Positions 36,100 to 45,114 of a stretch of 64,000 nucleotides of DNA are shown here, in pieces (the first letter of the stretch is position 1; each line of letters starts with the position of its first letter). Position numbers and translations under genes: made by a program. The notes beneath the pieces were generated by a model that was not told the DNA's origin, did not search any database, and saw nothing but the letters and a program-made list of their open reading frames with translations. This stretch comes from Methylobacterium brachythecii. Its GTDB lineage: Bacteria; Pseudomonadota; Alphaproteobacteria; Rhizobiales; Beijerinckiaceae. Location: the NCBI RefSeq assembly GCF_014196345.1, contig NZ_JACIDN010000008.1:186001-250000 (forward strand), in the 5' to 3' direction.

Positions 36100-38532
36100 A
36101 TGAGTTACATGAGGTTGACCGGATACGCCGACAAATTCGGTGTTCATCCCGGTGATACGATCAAGTTCTACGTCAACTGCGATGGTCCGGCCGAGTACAA
36201 GGTCGAGATCGTCCAGATCATCAACGGCGACACCAACCCGCGCGGCCCCGGCTACATCGACAAGCCGATCGAGGCGTCGGTGAACGGCACCTACAAGGGC
36301 CAGAAGCAGATCATCCACGGCGGCTCCTACGGCTATGTGCCGGATGCGAAGGCCTTCAACGTCGAGAGCTTCACGCTCCAGTGCTGGGTCTGGCCGACGG
36401 CTCCCAAGACCCATCCGCGCTACTGGAAGCACGGCGCCCAAGGCCTCGTCACCAAGTGGTCGGACGATTGCGGCTACGGCCTCTTCATCAACGAGGAGGG
36501 CTGCCTCGAACTCCGAATCAACGAGCACCGGATCACCACCGGCGTGCCGATCCGCGATCACGCCTGGCACTTCTGCGCGGCCACCTTCGATGCCGCGACG
36601 GGCGACGTCGTCCTCTACCACGAGCCTCAGGTGGTCTACGCGCTCGACCCGGAGATCGCGCCGGTCGAGACGAACTTGAAGCTCGCCATTGCCCACGCTC
36701 CGGTCCCGGTCGCCCTGGCGGCCTATGTCGAGGAGCTGGCGCCGGAAGATCCGCTCGCCCAGTCCTCGAAGCCGGCCGGCGTGGTCTTCGCCGGCAAGTA
36801 TAACGGCAAGATCGACAGCCCGCGCATCTGCAATCGTGCGCTTTCGCGCGCCGAGATCGAGATGATGAAGGCCGGTGCGCAGCCGGGCCTCACCGAGCGC
36901 CGCAACAGCGGTCCGACCGGCAAGCTCTCCGAGTGCATCGTCGCCGCCTGGAACTTTTCTGCCGGCATCGACACGCTGTTCTGCAAGGACGAGGGCCCGT
37001 ATCGCTTCGACGCGACCCTGGTGAACTGCCCGAACCGGGCCATGACCGGCTACAATTGGTCGGGCCAGAACTTCGATTGGAAGCACGCTCCGCAGGAATA
37101 CGGCGCGATCAGCTTCCATGACGACGACGTCGACGACGCACGCTGGGTGTCCGGCTTCGAATGGACGGTGCCCGAGACCGGCGTGAAGAGCCGCTTCTAC
37201 GGCGCCAAGCTGACGACGGCCGACGGTGACGAGGACTTCATCCCGTTCTGGGTGGTGCCGCGCGTGGGTCAGGAGACGGCCAAGATCGCCGTCATGGTCC
37301 CGACCATCAGCTACATGGCCTATGCGAACGAGCACGTGGCCTGCAATGCCGGCGGCGCCGAGCTGTTCATCTATCGTGTGCCGATCATGCAGGAGCAGAA
37401 CATGTTCCTGTCCGAGCACCGCGAATACGGCGGCTCGATCTACGACACCCACACCGACGGCACCGGTATCTCGATCTCGTCGCGCCTGCGGCCGATCCTG
37501 TCGATCCGGCCGAAATACGATCACTTCCTCGCACAGGCGCCGTGGCAATACCCGGCCGATCTCCACCTCATCTGCTGGCTGGAGACGATGGGCTACGACT
37601 ACGACGTCTTCACAGACGAAGACATCACCTATGACGGGCTCGCACGGATCGAGAACTACAACGTCATCATCACGGGCTCGCATCCCGAGCACAATTCCGG
37701 GCCGCAGCTCGACGCGCTCCACAACTATACGCAGCGCGGCGGTCGCCTGATGTATATGGGCGCGGACGCTTGGTACTGGGTCCACTCCTACCATCCCGGC
37801 TATGCCGAGAAGGGCCGCGGCATCGTCACGGAGATGCGCCGCTGCGAATCCGGCATCCGGACTTGGCGCGCGGATCCCGGCGAGTATTACCACCAGGGTA
37901 CCGGTGAACTCGGCGGCATGTGGCGCTTCCGCGGCCGCTACCTGCACTCCGTCGCGGGTGTCGGCATGTCCTCGGAAGGCTTCGACGTCTCGTCCTACTT
38001 CTCGCGGACACCGGACAGCCTCGATGAGCGCGTGGCCTGGGCCTTCGAAGGCATCGGCTACGACGAGAAGCTCGGCAATTTCGGTCTCGTCGGCGGCGGC
38101 GCCGCCGGTCTCGAGCTCGACATCGTCGATACCATGCTCGGCTCGCCGCCCCATACCCTGGCAGTGGCGACTTCAGCAGGGCGGCACACCGAGGCCTACC
38201 TCCTCGTCATGGAGGATTTCGGCTTCAACCAGCAGGGCCTCGACGGCACGACACATCCGCGTGTGCGGGGCGACATCGCCTTCCACGAGACGCCGAACGG
38301 CGGTGGCTGCTTCGCCTTCTCGTCGATCGCGTTCTGCGGCTCGCTGCCCTGGAACAACTGCGAAAACAACATCTCGCGGCTCGTGAAGAACGTGCTCGAT
38401 CGCTTCTCGACGGATGGGCCGCTGCCCGCTCCGCCGGCGAGCTCCATCAAGCATCGGGGCCGCGCGGATTACGATCCGAACCCGGTCGAGCACCAGAGCC
38501 GCAAGGCTCGCGGCGAGCCTCTCCCGGCCTGA
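36100..38532 (+). CDS. dmfA2: Dimethylformamidase large (catalytic) subunit
   Basis: A predicted protein of 810 residues carrying the active site. The N-terminal part (to about residue 300) has a laminin-G/lectin-like pattern (KAFNVESFTLQCWVWP, RFYGAKLTTADGDEDF), then the catalytic region. The Paracoccus enzyme uses mononuclear iron bound by two Tyr and one Glu. Candidates here, judged by context and spacing, are Y408 (SYMAYANEH), Y448 (GGSIYDTHTDG) and E530 (GSHPEHNSG). The ATG at 36100 has GAGGA eight bases upstream. A hairpin follows the stop. Confidence 0.85.
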   Translation: MSYMRLTGYADKFGVHPGDTIKFYVNCDGPAEYKVEIVQIINGDTNPRGPGYIDKPIEASVNGTYKGQKQIIHGGSYGYVPDAKAFNVESFTLQCWVWPTAPKTHPRYWKHGAQGLVTKWSDDCGYGLFINEEGCLELRINEHRITTGVPIRDHAWHFCAATFDAATGDVVLYHEPQVVYALDPEIAPVETNLKLAIAHAPVPVALAAYVEELAPEDPLAQSSKPAGVVFAGKYNGKIDSPRICNRALSRAEIEMMKAGAQPGLTERRNSGPTGKLSECIVAAWNFSAGIDTLFCKDEGPYRFDATLVNCPNRAMTGYNWSGQNFDWKHAPQEYGAISFHDDDVDDARWVSGFEWTVPETGVKSRFYGAKLTTADGDEDFIPFWVVPRVGQETAKIAVMVPTISYMAYANEHVACNAGGAELFIYRVPIMQEQNMFLSEHREYGGSIYDTHTDGTGISISSRLRPILSIRPKYDHFLAQAPWQYPADLHLICWLETMGYDYDVFTDEDITYDGLARIENYNVIITGSHPEHNSGPQLDALHNYTQRGGRLMYMGADAWYWVHSYHPGYAEKGRGIVTEMRRCESGIRTWRADPGEYYHQGTGELGGMWRFRGRYLHSVAGVGMSSEGFDVSSYFSRTPDSLDERVAWAFEGIGYDEKLGNFGLVGGGAAGLELDIVDTMLGSPPHTLAVATSAGRHTEAYLLVMEDFGFNQQGLDGTTHPRVRGDIAFHETPNGGGCFAFSSIAFCGSLPWNNCENNISRLVKNVLDRFSTDGPLPAPPASSIKHRGRADYDPNPVEHQSRKARGEPLPA

Positions 38533-38550
38533 TCCTCACGATCGATCTCC

Positions 38551-38570
38551 GCGCTCTCCCGGGAGGGCGC
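38551..38570 (+). terminator. Hairpin after dmfA2
   Basis: GCGCTCTCCC followed at once by GGGAGGGCGC forms a ten-pair stem (one G-T pair) 18 bp past the dmfA2 stop. No T-run follows. It may attenuate transcription into the downstream genes or protect the dimethylformamidase message. Confidence 0.5.
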
Positions 38571-38663
38571 GGGGTGAGGACGGGAGGGGTGCAAGCCCCG
38601 CACGCCTCTCGTCCAATTTCTCTTCGCCTGCGCTGTCCTTTGGATGCCCTTCCAGGAACGCCG

Positions 38664-39791
38664 ATGTCTGTCAGATCGCACCCGGCTGCCCCCCAAACCA
38701 TGCCCGCGGCCGGCTTCATCGCGGACCGGCCTGATCTCGGCCACGCCGCTGATGGATGGGATCTCTCCGATGCCTCCTTCTTCGCCGCGGCGCTGAATCC
38801 CACCGAGCCGCGGCATCTTCCGCCCACGGCCTATCGCTCCCTCGCCTTCGCCAACCTCGAGGACGATGCCGTCTGGACGCGGAACTGGGTGTGCATCGGG
38901 ACGCTGGAGGAAATCCCGAGGACGAACGACCTTCTGCCCTTCACCGTCGGGCATCATGGCATCCACGTCCAAAAGCGAGCCGATGGTGGCCTCGTCGGAC
39001 GCTTCAACAAGGCCCAGCACGGTGGCTGCCGAGCGGTGCCGCTTCAGTGCCAGACGGGCACAAAGACGCGCTGCTCCTTCACCGCCTGCGGCTACAGCCG
39101 CGACGGCCTGCCCATCGCGGCCACGTCGGATGGTGGCCCGACGCCCGCCATGCACCAGTATCTCGGTTTGCGCCCGGAACGGCTGCTGCCGGTCGCGGTG
39201 CGGACTTCGGGGTCGATGATCTTCGTCAACCTGGACGTCGGCGCGACCTCCGAGCCGCTCCAGAACCTCGCCTTCGAAGACGAGAGCTCCGGCCCCATCG
39301 GGACGATTCAGACCATTCGCCGCGAATATCCGATCAACTGGAAACTGCTCCTTGGAGCGTTCGCAGCCGGCGACGTCGCCCTGCCGACGAGCGACAGCCT
39401 CTGGCTGACGACGCGGTTGAAGGATGGCACGGCAGCCGAAGCGCGGGTCCTGTTTCCGAACCTGATCCTGTTTTCGGCGCGCGGCGAGACCTGCGCCGTC
39501 ATCGTCCAGCCGACTGCCCTCGGTGAGACCCTGTGCCGGATTGCCCTGTTCGGGAGCAGGGCACGCAGTGCGGTCGACTGGCTTGCCGAACTCGACTCGC
39601 GCTCTCGCCAGGCGACCGAGCTTCAAAGAGATCTGCTGGACTCTCCGGAGACCAGCGTGGCGCCCCATCATCCGTTTCCGAACGCGGCCGAGCGCTGGCT
39701 CCATCGGCGGCTCGCTGCCGCGGTCCGAGCACGGCCGCAGATCGACACGACCGAACCTCTTTACGCGACAGCTTTAGGCAGGAGACGCTGA
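38664..39791 (+). CDS. Degenerate Rieske oxygenase-like protein
   Basis: A 375-residue protein of the Rieske non-heme oxygenase alpha-subunit fold. YRSLAFANLEDDAVWTRNWV and WVCIGTLEEIPRTNDLLPF match the entry to the Rieske domain. The cluster motif C-x-H-x17-C-x2-H lines up as A117-x-H119-x17-C137-x2-T140, so one Cys and one His are lost. In the catalytic half, YPINWKLLLGAFAAGDV aligns with the usual NWK-ENF-His segment but lacks its His ligands. It should not bind iron normally. It is downstream of dmfA2 and may be a scaffold, chaperone or sensor. Confidence 0.65.
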   Translation: MSVRSHPAAPQTMPAAGFIADRPDLGHAADGWDLSDASFFAAALNPTEPRHLPPTAYRSLAFANLEDDAVWTRNWVCIGTLEEIPRTNDLLPFTVGHHGIHVQKRADGGLVGRFNKAQHGGCRAVPLQCQTGTKTRCSFTACGYSRDGLPIAATSDGGPTPAMHQYLGLRPERLLPVAVRTSGSMIFVNLDVGATSEPLQNLAFEDESSGPIGTIQTIRREYPINWKLLLGAFAAGDVALPTSDSLWLTTRLKDGTAAEARVLFPNLILFSARGETCAVIVQPTALGETLCRIALFGSRARSAVDWLAELDSRSRQATELQRDLLDSPETSVAPHHPFPNAAERWLHRRLAAAVRARPQIDTTEPLYATALGRRR

Positions 39792-39795
39792 ACCC

Positions 39796-40494
39796 ATGAG
39801 CATGTCATCCGCACGGGCATGTCCGACGCCATCCGTCGACGAAAATCTCGCAAAGGCCATCGAGGCATTTCGCGCCGGCGATTACGCCCAGTCGCTCGCG
39901 CAATTGCGACCTCTCGCCGAGGCCGGAGCGGCCGAAGCACAAGCATGGCTCGGAGCGCACTACGCCAACGGCTTCGGCGTCGAGTCGTCCCTGACCGAGG
40001 CATTCGGCTGGTATCGGCGCGCTGCCGAGCAGGGCAACGTAGCGGCCGCAACCAATGTCGGTGCCATGCTGGCCATGGGCCAGGGCGTCGCGCAGGATCG
40101 CGGCGAAGGCGCGCGCTGGCTCGAACAGGCGGCAGCGGGCGGCGACGTGATGGCGCAATACAACCTCGCAACGATGCTGACGAAGGGCGACGGCCTGCTG
40201 GCAGATCCGGCACGCGCCGCCTCGCTTTACCGATCCGCGGCCGAGGCCGGACATTACCCCGCACAGGCGCGTCTCGGGCATCTCTACGCGAACGGCATCG
40301 GTGTCGAGAAGGACCGGATCGAAGCCTTTGCCTGGCTTTCGCTGGCCGCGCAGCACGGCGTCGGCACGGCGCTCAACGCCCTCGAAGCCGTCATCAAGGA
40401 GATGTCGGCGGAAGAGAAGCGCGCTGGCATGACGCGTGCACAGAGCCGCCGCATCGGTCCAGCCGATGCCCGCATCAACCCGATCCCGGGCTGA
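39796..40494 (+). CDS. Sel1-like repeat protein
   Basis: A 232-residue soluble protein with four or five Sel1-type (TPR-like) repeats, for example AQAWLGAHYANGFGVESSL, VGAMLAMGQGVAQDRGEGAR, LATMLTKGDGLLADPARAA and LGHLYANGIGVEKDRIEA. Sel1 proteins mediate protein-protein contacts. No signal peptide is present. It begins 4 bp past the Rieske-like gene, so it belongs to the same unit. It may assemble the amide or urease proteins; this is a guess. Confidence 0.8.
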   Translation: MSMSSARACPTPSVDENLAKAIEAFRAGDYAQSLAQLRPLAEAGAAEAQAWLGAHYANGFGVESSLTEAFGWYRRAAEQGNVAAATNVGAMLAMGQGVAQDRGEGARWLEQAAAGGDVMAQYNLATMLTKGDGLLADPARAASLYRSAAEAGHYPAQARLGHLYANGIGVEKDRIEAFAWLSLAAQHGVGTALNALEAVIKEMSAEEKRAGMTRAQSRRIGPADARINPIPG

Positions 40495-40498
40495 GCCG

Positions 40499-40792
40499 AT
40501 GGTCTACAGCGTCCAGCAGATCAAGTTCGAATTCATCAGCTACGTCAAAGAGTTCGGCGCGGATTTTCGCGAATGGTCGGTCGGCGTCGCGGACGATGCC
40601 CGTCGGGCGCTCTTTCTGGAGAACGGTGTCGACGAGGCGGGAGACGTCTGGCTCTGGAAGCCGGCGCTCACGCCTGCTGCCGCCGCCATGATCCGGTCCT
40701 GGCTGGTCGATCGTCACGGTGTGACGAATGTCTCTGAGGGGACTTCGGGCGCTGAGATCTTCCTGTTCAAGCGGCTGACCGCGGAACGTTGA
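40499..40792 (+). CDS. Hypothetical 97-residue protein of the DMF operon
   Basis: Starts at ATG 40499, four bases past the Sel1 stop. It is a compact soluble protein (IKFEFISYVKEFGADFREW, ARRALFLENGVDEAGDVWLW, PALTPAAAAMIRSWL), with no recognised domain. The short gap on both sides places it in the DMF-urease transcription unit. Function unknown; it may be a small partner of the upstream proteins. Confidence 0.7.
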   Translation: MVYSVQQIKFEFISYVKEFGADFREWSVGVADDARRALFLENGVDEAGDVWLWKPALTPAAAAMIRSWLVDRHGVTNVSEGTSGAEIFLFKRLTAER

Positions 40793-40877
40793 CAGGCGTC
40801 CGTATGGGCGCCCGTCTCTCGGCTCGGGTTATGCAAGAGGCGGCAGCCGACCAGACCAATCGACGAAGAGGCTATCG

Positions 40878-41342
40878 ATGCGGGTCATCGACCGGATCTT
40901 GGGAAGACGGGACGACACCGAGATCGCCCATCGACTGCATCATCTCGAACACCACCATGCGGTCGACGTTCTCACGATCCCGAGCAGCGATGTCGCCCGC
41001 CGACGGCTGAGGGCGACCACGGTCGGCGGCGAGGAAGTCGCTGTTGCTCTCTCGCGGGATCAGACCCTGTTCGATGGAGCCGTCCTCGTTCTCGACGAGG
41101 GCCATGCCCTGGTGGTCCGGGTCGGAGAGCAAAGCTGGCTCCGGCTGGTCGCACGCGACAAGGCCGATGCGCTGGAACTCGGCTATCACGCCGGCAACCT
41201 GCACTGGCGCGTGCGTTTCGACGGCGAGGCACTGCTCGTCGCCCTCGACGGACCGGTCGATGACTATCTGGTCAGGCTGGGCGCGCTCGCCACGGACGGC
41301 CGGTTGACCCATTCCGTCGTCGACCCGGTTCAGGCGCATTGA
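40878..41342 (+). CDS. ureE: Urease accessory protein UreE
   Basis: A 154-residue nickel chaperone that supplies Ni2+ for urease maturation. The N-terminal part (HRLHHLEHHHAVDVLTIPSS) and the C-terminal UreE fold (YHAGNLHWRVRFDGEALLVALDG) match the family. The C-terminal His tail of some UreE proteins is absent, but histidines cluster near residues 18-28. Its stop overlaps the ureF start (TGATG). Confidence 0.88.
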   Translation: MRVIDRILGRRDDTEIAHRLHHLEHHHAVDVLTIPSSDVARRRLRATTVGGEEVAVALSRDQTLFDGAVLVLDEGHALVVRVGEQSWLRLVARDKADALELGYHAGNLHWRVRFDGEALLVALDGPVDDYLVRLGALATDGRLTHSVVDPVQAH

Positions 41343-42028
41343 TGCTGGCAGCTCTGCTCGCCCTCCAGCATGCGGATTCCGCCTTTCCGAGCGGAAGCTT
41401 TGCCTTCTCGAACGGCATTGAGGGGCTTGCTGCCCTCGAGCCGAATTTCGGCGCGGACGGATTGGCCCGAGCCGTTACCGCGATTCTGCGCCATCGCTGG
41501 GCACGCAGCGAGCGCGTCGCCCTGACCCTCGCGCATCGCGCCACCGGCGACTTCGTCCGGCTGGCAGCTATCGACGAGGCCATCGAAGCCGCGACCCTGG
41601 CCGAGACGATGCGCCAGGGCAGCCGCCGAAACGGGGCCTCGCTCCTCGTGACGCATGCGCGTCTCGGAACGCCTGGCGCCGCCGAGCTGCGCGCTGCCTT
41701 GTCCGCCGGCACGGTGTTCGGTCATCTCGCTATGGTCCAGGGTGTCCTGTGGCGCGGACTGGGACTGGACGAGGCCGCGGCAGCTCAGATCTCCGGGTAC
41801 CAGACCCTGGCAGGACTGGTGACCGCCGCGATCCGCCTCGGTGGAGTCGGTGCCATCGAGGCGCAGCGCGTCGTCGGCGAGGTGCTGCCGGTGCTGGCCG
41901 AGGTGCTGGCCGAGCCCGTCGAGACACCGGCCACGCCGGATGCGATCCGCCTGGAATCCTTCACTCCCCTCGTCGAGATCGCGGCCGCGCGTCATGCGCG
42001 GGCCGATCTGCGCCTGTTCGCCAACTAG
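41342..42028 (+). CDS. ureF: Urease accessory protein UreF
   Basis: A 228-residue helical protein that, with UreG and UreD, delivers nickel and CO2 to apo-urease. It begins MLAALLALQHADSAFPSGSF, the typical UreF opening (DSAFPSGSFAFSNGIEG). The C-terminal SFTPLVEIAAARHARADLRLF matches too. It follows ureE without a gap and precedes the fused structural gene by 13 bp. Confidence 0.9.
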   Translation: MLAALLALQHADSAFPSGSFAFSNGIEGLAALEPNFGADGLARAVTAILRHRWARSERVALTLAHRATGDFVRLAAIDEAIEAATLAETMRQGSRRNGASLLVTHARLGTPGAAELRAALSAGTVFGHLAMVQGVLWRGLGLDEAAAAQISGYQTLAGLVTAAIRLGGVGAIEAQRVVGEVLPVLAEVLAEPVETPATPDAIRLESFTPLVEIAAARHARADLRLFAN

Positions 42029-42041
42029 GAGGCCGTCAGCG

Positions 42042-42737
42042 ATGCTGCTCACGCCGACCGAACTGGAACGCCTGACCATCTTCACGGCAGCCGAACTCGC
42101 GCGGAAGCGGCGCGCGCGCGGCCTGAAGCTGAACTACCCCGAGGCGGTCGCGATCATCACCGATGAGATCCTCGAAGGGGCGCGCGATGGGCGCACCGTC
42201 GCCGATCTGATCGGATGGGGCTCGACCATCCTGACGACCGGCGACGTCATGCCCGGCATCGCCGCGATGATGCACATCCTGCAGGTCGAATGCGTCTTTC
42301 CCGACGGCACCAAGCTCGTGACCGTGCACGAACCGATCCGTGCCCCCGAGGGCGCGGAAGCCGACACCCTGCATCCAGGCGAGATCCTGTCGCTGGACGG
42401 CGAGATCGAGCTCGCCGCGAGCCGGCCCCGAACGGAGATCGAGGTCGTCAATACCGGCGACCGGCCCGTCCAGATTGGCTCGCACTACCACTTCTTCGAG
42501 GTGAACCGGGCGCTCGATTTCGATCGCGCGAAGGCGCTCGGCTTCCGCCTCGACATCCCGGCCGGCACCGCCGTTCGCTTCGAGCCGGGGCAACGCAAGA
42601 CCGTCGCCCTGGTCGGCTTCGGAGGACAGCAGGAACTCACGGGGCTCAACAACCTGACGCAAGGTCGTCTCGACAGCGAGCCAGCGCGCGCCGCGGCTCT
42701 GGCGCGCGCGAAGGCCCGCGGCTTCAAGGGCGCCTGA
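42042..42737 (+). CDS. ureAB: Urease gamma-beta fusion subunit
   Basis: A 231-residue fusion of the gamma and beta urease subunits. The gamma part (residues 1-100) begins MLLTPTELERLTIFTAAELA and has YPEAVAIITDEILEGARDG; the beta part (from about 105) has HPGEILSLDGEIEL, IGSHYHFFEVN, GTAVRFEPGQRKTVALVGFG. The fusion resembles Helicobacter UreA. A strong AGGAGG lies eight bases upstream of the ATG. Confidence 0.9.
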   Translation: MLLTPTELERLTIFTAAELARKRRARGLKLNYPEAVAIITDEILEGARDGRTVADLIGWGSTILTTGDVMPGIAAMMHILQVECVFPDGTKLVTVHEPIRAPEGAEADTLHPGEILSLDGEIELAASRPRTEIEVVNTGDRPVQIGSHYHFFEVNRALDFDRAKALGFRLDIPAGTAVRFEPGQRKTVALVGFGGQQELTGLNNLTQGRLDSEPARAAALARAKARGFKGA

Positions 42738-42747
42738 GGAGGACGCG

Positions 42748-44460
42748 ATGGTTTCGATCCCACGGCGCGACTACGCGGCCCTATACGGCCCGACCACCGG
42801 CGACGGCGTTCGCCTCGGCGACACATCGCTCATTGCGGTCGTCGAGAAGGACTACGCGGTCTACGGCGACGAATGCCTCCACGGCGGCGGCAAAACGCTC
42901 CGCGATGGGATCGGACTGGCGCCAGGGATTACGAGTGCCGAGGGCGCGCTCGATTTCCTGCTCTGCAACGTCATGGTGATTGATGCGGTGGTCGGCATCG
43001 TGAAGGGCGATCTCGGCATCAAGGACGGGAAAATCGTCGGCATCGGCAAGGCCGGCAATCCCGCGATCATGGACGGCGTCGACCCGCGCCTGATCGTCTC
43101 CGCAGGCACCACGGTTCGGGACTGCGAGGGACTGATCGCCACGGCCGGCGCCATCGACGTCCACGTTCATTTCGACTCCGCCGGCCTGCCCGACCACGCC
43201 ATTGCTTCGGGCATCACGACGCTTCTCGGCGGCTCCCTTGGTCCGATCACCGTTGGCATCGATTCCGGCGGCCCCTTTAACACCGGAAAGATGCTCCAGG
43301 CGGCCGAGGCCTGGCCGGTGAATTTCGGCTTCTTGGGGCGCGGCAACACGCATCGGCCGGCCGCGCTCAAGGAGCAGCTCGAGACCGGCGTGCTAGGCCT
43401 GAAGATTCATGAAGACTGGGGCGCGATGCCGGCTGCGATCGATGCCTGCCTCGGCTTTGCGGACGAGTACGACTTTCAGGTCCAGCTGCACACCGACACG
43501 CTAAACGAGTCCGGCTTCGTCGAGGACACGCTGGCGGCGATCGGGGGCCGCACGATCCACATGTACCACACCGAAGGCGCCGGAGGCGGCCACGCGCCGG
43601 ACATCATCCGCGTCGCCGGCTTGTCACATTGCCTGCCCTCGTCGACGAACCCGACCAACCCCTACACGGTCAACACCTTCGACGAGCACCTCGATATGAC
43701 GATGGTGTGCCACCACCTCAATCCGGCCCTGCCGGAGGACGTGGCCTTCGCCGAGAGCCGGATCCGCGCGCAGACCATCGCCGCCGAGGACGTCCTCCAT
43801 GACATCGGCGCCATCGCCATGCTTGGCTCGGACAGCCAGGGCATGGGACGCATCCACGAGGTGATCTGTCGAACCTGGCAGCTCGCCTCCAAGATGAAGG
43901 ACCAGCGCGGCACGCTGCCGGAAGACAAGCCGGGCTTAGGCGACAACGCCCGGATCAAGCGCTACATCGCCAAATACACGATCAACGCCGCCCGCACCTT
44001 CGGCATCGCCGACCACATCGGCTCGCTGGAAGACGGCAAGATGGCCGATATCGTCGTGTGGCGGCCCGCCTTCTTCGGCATTAAGCCGGAGCTGGTGATC
44101 AAAGGGGGCTTCATCGCCTGGGGTGCGATGGGCGATTCAGCTGCCTCCCTGATGACCTGCGAACCCATCCTAATGCGCCCGCAGTGGGGTGCCTTCGGCC
44201 TCGCCAAGCAGGGCCTGTCCGCCTGTTTCGTACACCCCCTCGCGGTCGAGGGCGGCCTGAGTGGCAGGCTCGGCCTGCGCAAGGCGCTGCTTCCGGCGCG
44301 CGGCACACGCACGCTGACCAAGGCCGACATGCTCTGGAACGACCTTTGCCCCGACATTCGGGTCGATCCGCAGACCTTCGACGTCTTCGTCGACGGGCAA
44401 CTCGCGACCTGCGAGCCGGCCCGAGAGCTTCCTCTCGCCCAGCGATACATGTTGCGATGA
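42748..44460 (+). CDS. ureC: Urease alpha (catalytic) subunit, divergent
   Basis: A 570-residue catalytic subunit that hydrolyses urea to ammonia and carbamate. Metal ligands are present: H139 and H141 (DVHVHFD), carbamylated K219 with the following His (GLKIHEDWG), two His in LHTDTLNES and YHTEGAGGGHAPD, and Asp in GSDSQGMGR; the flap MVCHHL is intact. The loop after H141 (FDSAGLPDHAIASG) and the segment PITVGIDSGGPFN differ from the usual FICPQ and TGTNATTCTPG regions, and SQGMGR has Gly for Ala. Nickel binding looks sound; the differences are near the substrate pocket. Confidence 0.88.
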   Translation: MVSIPRRDYAALYGPTTGDGVRLGDTSLIAVVEKDYAVYGDECLHGGGKTLRDGIGLAPGITSAEGALDFLLCNVMVIDAVVGIVKGDLGIKDGKIVGIGKAGNPAIMDGVDPRLIVSAGTTVRDCEGLIATAGAIDVHVHFDSAGLPDHAIASGITTLLGGSLGPITVGIDSGGPFNTGKMLQAAEAWPVNFGFLGRGNTHRPAALKEQLETGVLGLKIHEDWGAMPAAIDACLGFADEYDFQVQLHTDTLNESGFVEDTLAAIGGRTIHMYHTEGAGGGHAPDIIRVAGLSHCLPSSTNPTNPYTVNTFDEHLDMTMVCHHLNPALPEDVAFAESRIRAQTIAAEDVLHDIGAIAMLGSDSQGMGRIHEVICRTWQLASKMKDQRGTLPEDKPGLGDNARIKRYIAKYTINAARTFGIADHIGSLEDGKMADIVVWRPAFFGIKPELVIKGGFIAWGAMGDSAASLMTCEPILMRPQWGAFGLAKQGLSACFVHPLAVEGGLSGRLGLRKALLPARGTRTLTKADMLWNDLCPDIRVDPQTFDVFVDGQLATCEPARELPLAQRYMLR

Positions 44461-45113
44461 TCCAGGCTCTGAAGTCCGAAGCCGCCCTTGGCCCCCCCTC
44501 CCTTGCCACGGCCGCCCGCATCGGCATCGGTGGTCCGGTCGGCTCGGGGAAGACAGCGCTGATCGAGCGCCTGATCCCGGTGCTCGCCGGTCGCGGCGTT
44601 GATCTCGCGGTGGTGACGAACGACCTCGTCACGAAGGAGGATGCCGAGCGCCTGCGCCGGTCCGGGCTAATTGACCCCGAGCGCGTCTCGGCGGTCGAGG
44701 CGGGAGCCTGCCCTCATACCGTGATCCGGGAAGATCCGACGCTCAACATCGCAGCCGGCGATACGCTCGAGGGCCGGTTCCCGGGCCTGGAACTGCTCAT
44801 CTTCGAGTCCGGCGGCGACAACCTCGCCTCGACCTTCTCCCTCGATCTCGTCGATTGGTGGATCTTCGTCATCGACGTGGCGGGCGGTGACGACATCCCG
44901 CGCAAGCGCGGCCCCGGCGTCCTGCGCTGCGATCTGCTCGTCGTGAACAAGACCGACCTCGCGCCCCACGTCGGAGTCGATCTCGATTCCATGCTCCGGG
45001 AAGCAAGGGGGGTGCGGAGCGCGAAGCCGGTGATCGCGACGAACGCCCGATCCGGGCAGGGCGTCGATGCCGTTGCGGACGCGATCTGTCGGGCAGTGCT
45101 GTTTGCGCCCTGA
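44457..45113 (+). CDS. ureG: Urease accessory GTPase UreG
   Basis: A 218-residue SIMIBI GTPase that drives nickel insertion. The P-loop is GGPVGSGKTALIE, the nickel-binding CPH motif is in EAGACPHTVIRED, the guanine motif is NKTDLAP. The ATG at 44457 overlaps the ureC stop (ATGA). The ureD gene starts two bases past its stop. Features are normal for the family. Confidence 0.93.
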   Translation: MIQALKSEAALGPPSLATAARIGIGGPVGSGKTALIERLIPVLAGRGVDLAVVTNDLVTKEDAERLRRSGLIDPERVSAVEAGACPHTVIREDPTLNIAAGDTLEGRFPGLELLIFESGGDNLASTFSLDLVDWWIFVIDVAGGDDIPRKRGPGVLRCDLLVVNKTDLAPHVGVDLDSMLREARGVRSAKPVIATNARSGQGVDAVADAICRAVLFAP

Positions 45114-45114
45114 G

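Noticed and set aside
36082..38154. A 690-residue reverse frame
   Set aside because: It is antisense to the dimethylformamidase large subunit and has Arg/Asp-rich sequence with no motif.
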